Assembly: GCA_022820945.1 (NCBI GenBank)
Contig: JAJEEP010000011.1
Coordinates: 1-35,983 of the forward strand
Length of the DNA stretch: 35,983 nucleotides
From: Alphaproteobacteria bacterium
Lineage (GTDB): Bacteria; Pseudomonadota; Alphaproteobacteria; UBA828
Direction of reading: 5' to 3'
Part shown: positions 32,919 through 35,983 of the stretch, piece after piece
How positions within the stretch are numbered: position 1 is the first letter of the stretch
Layout: every line of letters begins with the position of its first letter
Notes under the pieces: generated by a model
Seen by the model: the letters and a program-made list of their open reading frames with translations, nothing else
Told to the model about the DNA's origin: nothing
Databases searched by the model: none
Translations under genes and position numbers: made by a program

Positions 32919-34787
32919 GTGAGACTCTGCAGGAGACGCTTCGTTCAGGCCTCTGCCATAGCCGCCGCGTCGTCGATGGCGCCGGTGCCGCACTTCATCG
33001 GGAGCGCGGTCGCGGAGGAGGCGGCATCCGCCGCGCACGGGCTCTCGCTCTTCGGCGACCTCAAGTACGGCCCCGAATTCGCACACTTCGACTACGTGGC
33101 CCCCGACGCGCCCAAGGGCGGCGTCCTGCACCTCGCCACGGTCGATACCTACAGCACGCTCAATCCGTTCACGCTGAAGGGCACGAGCGCGGCGGGTGCG
33201 GTCCTGCCCTTCGAGAGCCTGCTGGAAGGCTCGGCGGACGAAGCGGACGCCGCCTACGGACTGGTCGCCGCAAGCGTCGCGCTCGCGCCCGACCGGCGCA
33301 GCGTCCGCTTCCTCCTGCGGCCCGAGGCGCGCTGGCACGACGGCACGCCGATCACGGCCCGCGACGTGGCGTTCTCGTTCGAGATTCTCACGACCGAGGG
33401 CCATCCCGCCTTCGCCAACCAGCTGGCCGGAGTCGACCGGGTCGAGACCGCCGGCGATCGCGAGGTCACGTTCCATCTCGCCGATCCCGACAACCGCAAG
33501 CTGCCGCTGATCGTGGGCGGGCTCTCCATCGCCTCCGAGGCCTATTACCGGGACCGCGCGTTCGGCGAGACGACGATGGAGCCGCCGCTCGGCAGCGGCG
33601 CCTATCGCGTCGCCAAGGTCGATCCGGGACGCTCGGTCACCTACGAGCGCGTCGCGGACTACTGGGGCGCCCGGCTCCCGCTCAATGTCGGCCGCTACAA
33701 TTTCGAGACCATCGTCTACGACTACTACCGCGACCGCACGGTGCTGGTGGAGGCGCTGAAGGCGGGCGAGTTCGACCTCCACGAGGAGTTCACGTCCAAG
33801 GTCTGGGCGACGCAATACGATATCGCGGCGGTCGAGGAAGGATGGCTCGTCAAGGACGTGCTGAAGGACAACACACCGTCGGGCGTGCAGGCCTTCTTCT
33901 TCAACACTCGCCTGCCGAAGTTCCAGGACCGCCGCGTGCGTGAGGCGCTGGCCTACGCCTTCGACTTCGAATGGCTCAACAAGAACCAGTTCTATGGCCT
34001 CTACGACCGCATGGCGAGCTACTTCGAGAACTCGGAGCTCGCGGCGCGCGGCCTGCCGTCGGACGCCGAGCTCGCCCTCCTCGAGCCCCACCGTGGCGCC
34101 GTGCCGGAGGAGGTCTTCACCAAGGCCTTCGTGCCGCCCGCGACCGACGGCTCCGGCAACAACCGGGGCAACCTGCGCGCCGCACGCGCCCTGCTCAAGG
34201 AGGCCGGCTGGGTTACCGAGGAAAGGAAGCTCGTCAACGGCGAAACCGGCGAGCCGATGACCGTCGAGTTTCTCTATTTCGAGCCCACCTTCGAGCGTAT
34301 CTATGCGGTCTTCGCCCGCAGCCTCGAACGCCTCGGCGTGGGCGTGACCCTCCGCCTCGTCGACGGCGCGCAATACGAAGAGCGGCTGAAGACCCACGAT
34401 TTTGAAATCACGACGATGCGCTTCGTGTTCAGCCTCTCGCCCGGCGCCGAACTCAACTCCTTCTTCGCGTCCGGCACCGTGGACCAGATCGGCTCGTTCA
34501 ACATCCCCGGCATCAAGGACCCAGTGGTCGACGCGCTGATCGCCGAGGTCGCCGCCGCGACCGACCGGCCGGGCCTCATCGCTGCGACACGCGCGCTCGA
34601 CCGCGTGCTACTTTGGGGCCACTACATGATCCCGCAGTGGTACAAGGGGGCACATCATCTTGTATACTGGAACAAGTTTGACCGGCCTGCGCTGAAGCCG
34701 CGCTACGCGCGGGGCATCATCGACACCTGGTGGGTCGATCGAGAGAAGGACGACGCCTTGAGGGCCTACCGCGACGGCTCAGCGTGA
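32919..34787 (+). CDS. ABC peptide transporter solute-binding protein (YejA-like)
   Basis: A 622-residue periplasmic binding protein of the SBP_bac_5 (DppA/OppA) family. The N-terminus carries a twin-arginine-type signal (CRRRFVQASAIAAASSM). The mature protein begins with the YejA-like LKYGPEFAHFDYVAPDAPKG and has the family signatures LRPEARWHDGTPITARDVAF, PLGSGAYRV, FFFNTRLPKFQDRRVREALAYAFDFEW, and the C-terminal IPQWYKGAHHLVYWNKFDRP. Length and the WNKFDRP ending match YejA, the microcin C/oligopeptide binding component. GTG start with AGGAGG 10 bases upstream. A YejB-like permease follows after 131 bases. Confidence 0.92.
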   Translation: MRLCRRRFVQASAIAAASSMAPVPHFIGSAVAEEAASAAHGLSLFGDLKYGPEFAHFDYVAPDAPKGGVLHLATVDTYSTLNPFTLKGTSAAGAVLPFESLLEGSADEADAAYGLVAASVALAPDRRSVRFLLRPEARWHDGTPITARDVAFSFEILTTEGHPAFANQLAGVDRVETAGDREVTFHLADPDNRKLPLIVGGLSIASEAYYRDRAFGETTMEPPLGSGAYRVAKVDPGRSVTYERVADYWGARLPLNVGRYNFETIVYDYYRDRTVLVEALKAGEFDLHEEFTSKVWATQYDIAAVEEGWLVKDVLKDNTPSGVQAFFFNTRLPKFQDRRVREALAYAFDFEWLNKNQFYGLYDRMASYFENSELAARGLPSDAELALLEPHRGAVPEEVFTKAFVPPATDGSGNNRGNLRAARALLKEAGWVTEERKLVNGETGEPMTVEFLYFEPTFERIYAVFARSLERLGVGVTLRLVDGAQYEERLKTHDFEITTMRFVFSLSPGAELNSFFASGTVDQIGSFNIPGIKDPVVDALIAEVAAATDRPGLIAATRALDRVLLWGHYMIPQWYKGAHHLVYWNKFDRPALKPRYARGIIDTWWVDREKDDALRAYRDGSA

Positions 34788-34918
34788 CGGCCGGAAAGGG
34801 CCGCCGGCGATCACACCCGGCCTGGACCTGCTCGCCACCCGACCGGTCGAACCCGAGAGAGGGCGAGTGCTGATGGAGAACCGGGGCATCCGGTAGCCCC
34901 GCACACGCCGCGACAGCC
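34788..34918 (+). other. Intergenic segment between binding protein and permease genes
   Basis: There is no gene here. A small hairpin (CGGCC, GGAAAG loop, GGCCG; 34788-34803) directly follows the stop codon. Such stems between a binding-protein gene and its permease often protect the upstream message and reduce downstream expression, but this stem is short. Confidence 0.4.
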
Positions 34919-35983
34919 ATGTTCGCCTACATCATCCGCCGCCTGCTGCTGATCATCCCGACGCTTTTCGCGATCATGGTGATCAACTTCGCGATCATCC
35001 AGATTGCGCCCGGCGGGCCGGTAGAGCAGGCGATCGCGGAGCTCACCGGCAGCGCGGTCGGCGCCACCGCGCGCATTTCCGGCGCGGGCCCCGGCGAGGT
35101 GGGGACGGAGAGCCAGTTCGACATCTCGCAACGCGCAGACACCAGCAAGTACCGCGGCGCCCGCGGCCTCGACCCCGAGCTGATCGAGCGGCTGGAGAAG
35201 GAATACGGCTTCGACAAGCCGCCGCTCGAGCGCTTTCTCCACATGATGGGTCAATACGTGCGGTTCGACTTCGGGTCGAGCTTCTTCCGCGACGACCGCG
35301 TGGTCGATCTGGTCCTCGACAAGCTGCCGGTCTCGATCTCGCTCGGGCTCTGGACCACGCTGCTGGCCTATCTGATCTCGATCCCGCTCGGCATCGCCAA
35401 GGCGGTGCGGGACGGCCAGCGCTTCGACGTCTGGACCAGCGGGGTCATCATCGTTGGCTACGCGATCCCCAATTTCATCTTCGCCATCCTGCTGATCGTG
35501 CTCTTCGCCGGCGGCAGCTACCTGGACTGGTTCCCGTTGCGTGGACTTGTCTCCAACGACTTCGGCGAACTCTCCCTGCTCGGCCAGATCGAAGACTATT
35601 TCTGGCACCTGGCGCTGCCGATCCTGGCCATGGCGGTGAGCGGCTTCGCCACCACCACGATGCTGACCAAGAACTCCTTCCTGGACCAGATCAGCCAGCA
35701 TTACGTCATCACCGCTCGCGCCAAGGGGCTCACGGAACGCCGCGTGCTCTACGGCCACGTCTTCCGCAACGCGATGCTGATCATCATCGCCGGGCTCCCC
35801 GGCGCCTTCATCGGCATCCTGTTCACCGGCGTGCTGCTGATCGAGGTCATCTTCTCGCTCGATGGGCTCGGTCTGCTCGGCTTCGAATCCCTGCTCAAGC
35901 GGGACTATCCGATCATCTTCGGCACGCTCTTCTTCTTCACCCTGCTCGGCCTCGTCGTGAATCTGATCGGCGATCTCATGTAC
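34919..35983 (+). CDS. ABC peptide transporter permease (YejB-like), 3' end cut by the window
   Basis: 355 codons are visible and the frame is open to the window edge. The N-terminus [21 protein letters not shown] is diagnostic for the DppB/OppB/YejB group; a periplasmic loop with a YejB-like insert (about residues 40-85) precedes [26 protein letters not shown]. The permease core then has about five helices and the EAA-type cytoplasmic loop [22 protein letters not shown], which contacts the ATPase. It ends near the expected C-terminus, so only about 10 residues seem to be missing. A second permease (YejE) and an ATPase (YejF) are expected just outside. Confidence 0.93.
   Translation, partial: MFAYIIRRLLLIIPTLFAIMVINFAIIQIAPGGPVEQAIAELTGSAVGATARISGAGPGEVGTESQFDISQRADTSKYRGARGLDPELIERLEKEYGFDKPPLERFLHMMGQYVRFDFGSSFFRDDRVVDLVLDKLPVSISLGLWTTLLAYLISIPLGIAKAVRDGQRFDVWTSGVIIVGYAIPNFIFAILLIVLFAGGSYLDWFPLRGLVSNDFGELSLLGQIEDYFWHLALPILAMAVSGFATTTMLTKNSFLDQISQHYVITARAKGLTERRVLYGHVFRNAMLIIIAGLPGAFIGILFTGVLLIEVIFSLDGLGLLGFESLLKRDYPIIFGTLFFFTLLGLVVNLIGDLMY

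Overview
The window is a GC-rich chromosomal stretch that reads as an alphaproteobacterium, probably of the Rhodospirillales or a neighbouring order. The pointers are a tkt-gap-pgk-fba glycolysis/gluconeogenesis block with a DhnA-type class I aldolase, a membrane-anchored CycM-like cytochrome c divergent from kdsB, an rsmB-rpe-heparinase II/III cluster, and a dapF-mtaB-ftsY cluster. Genes are tightly packed, and many stop/start codons overlap. I see no insertion sequence, phage gene, tRNA, rRNA or CRISPR array. The window is mostly core and housekeeping DNA.

Layout. 0.25-1.9 kb: a divergent ammonium transporter followed by a small one-helix membrane protein, closed by a clear intrinsic terminator. 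2.0-6.3 kb (minus): an AcoX-like ATP-NAD kinase family protein, a small two-helix protein, two EamA/DMT transporters and a DsbA/Com1-like thiol oxidoreductase. 6.5-12.05 kb (plus): a compact operon Nudix hydrolase - RND adaptor - RND pump - endonuclease V, with GTGA overlaps at two junctions. 12.1-18.95 kb (minus, transcribed right to left): PQQ aldose dehydrogenase, enolase-superfamily acid-sugar dehydratase, rsmB, rpe, heparinase II/III protein, a CspA-type cold-shock protein, four perfect hairpins, and a small basic/acidic protein. 19.1-21.1 kb (plus): isochorismatase-like hydrolase, an internally shortened TAXI-type solute-binding protein, and a PPP-type phosphatase. 21.1-23.2 kb: cycM-like cytochrome divergent from kdsB and a DUF924 gene. 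23.3-29.05 kb: tkt, gap, pgk, an unrecognised 144-residue ORF, and fba. 29.1-32.1 kb: dapF, mtaB, ftsY. 32.1-36 kb: a zinc-ribbon-type Nudix protein, convergent with ftsY, then a YejA-like peptide-binding protein and a YejB-like permease that runs off the window.

The most striking observation is that the class I aldolase gene is complete except for one in-frame TGA. It sits where the family normally has tryptophan (the WSYPRG motif), one base from TGG. TGA is a normal stop elsewhere in the window, so this is a nonsense change, a sequence error, or local read-through. Other points worth checking are the TAXI protein missing its middle third or more, the Amt/small-membrane-protein pair, the conserved-looking ORF between pgk and fba, the efflux pump flanked by nucleotide-damage enzymes, and the hairpin cluster after csp.

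Metabolically, the genes support triose/pentose phosphate interconversion (tkt, rpe, gap, pgk, fba), periplasmic sugar oxidation followed by acid-sugar dehydration, Kdo activation for LPS, DAP/lysine/peptidoglycan supply, peptide uptake and ammonium uptake. No RuBisCO or phosphoribulokinase is present, so the tkt-gap-pgk-fba block is not by itself evidence of autotrophy.
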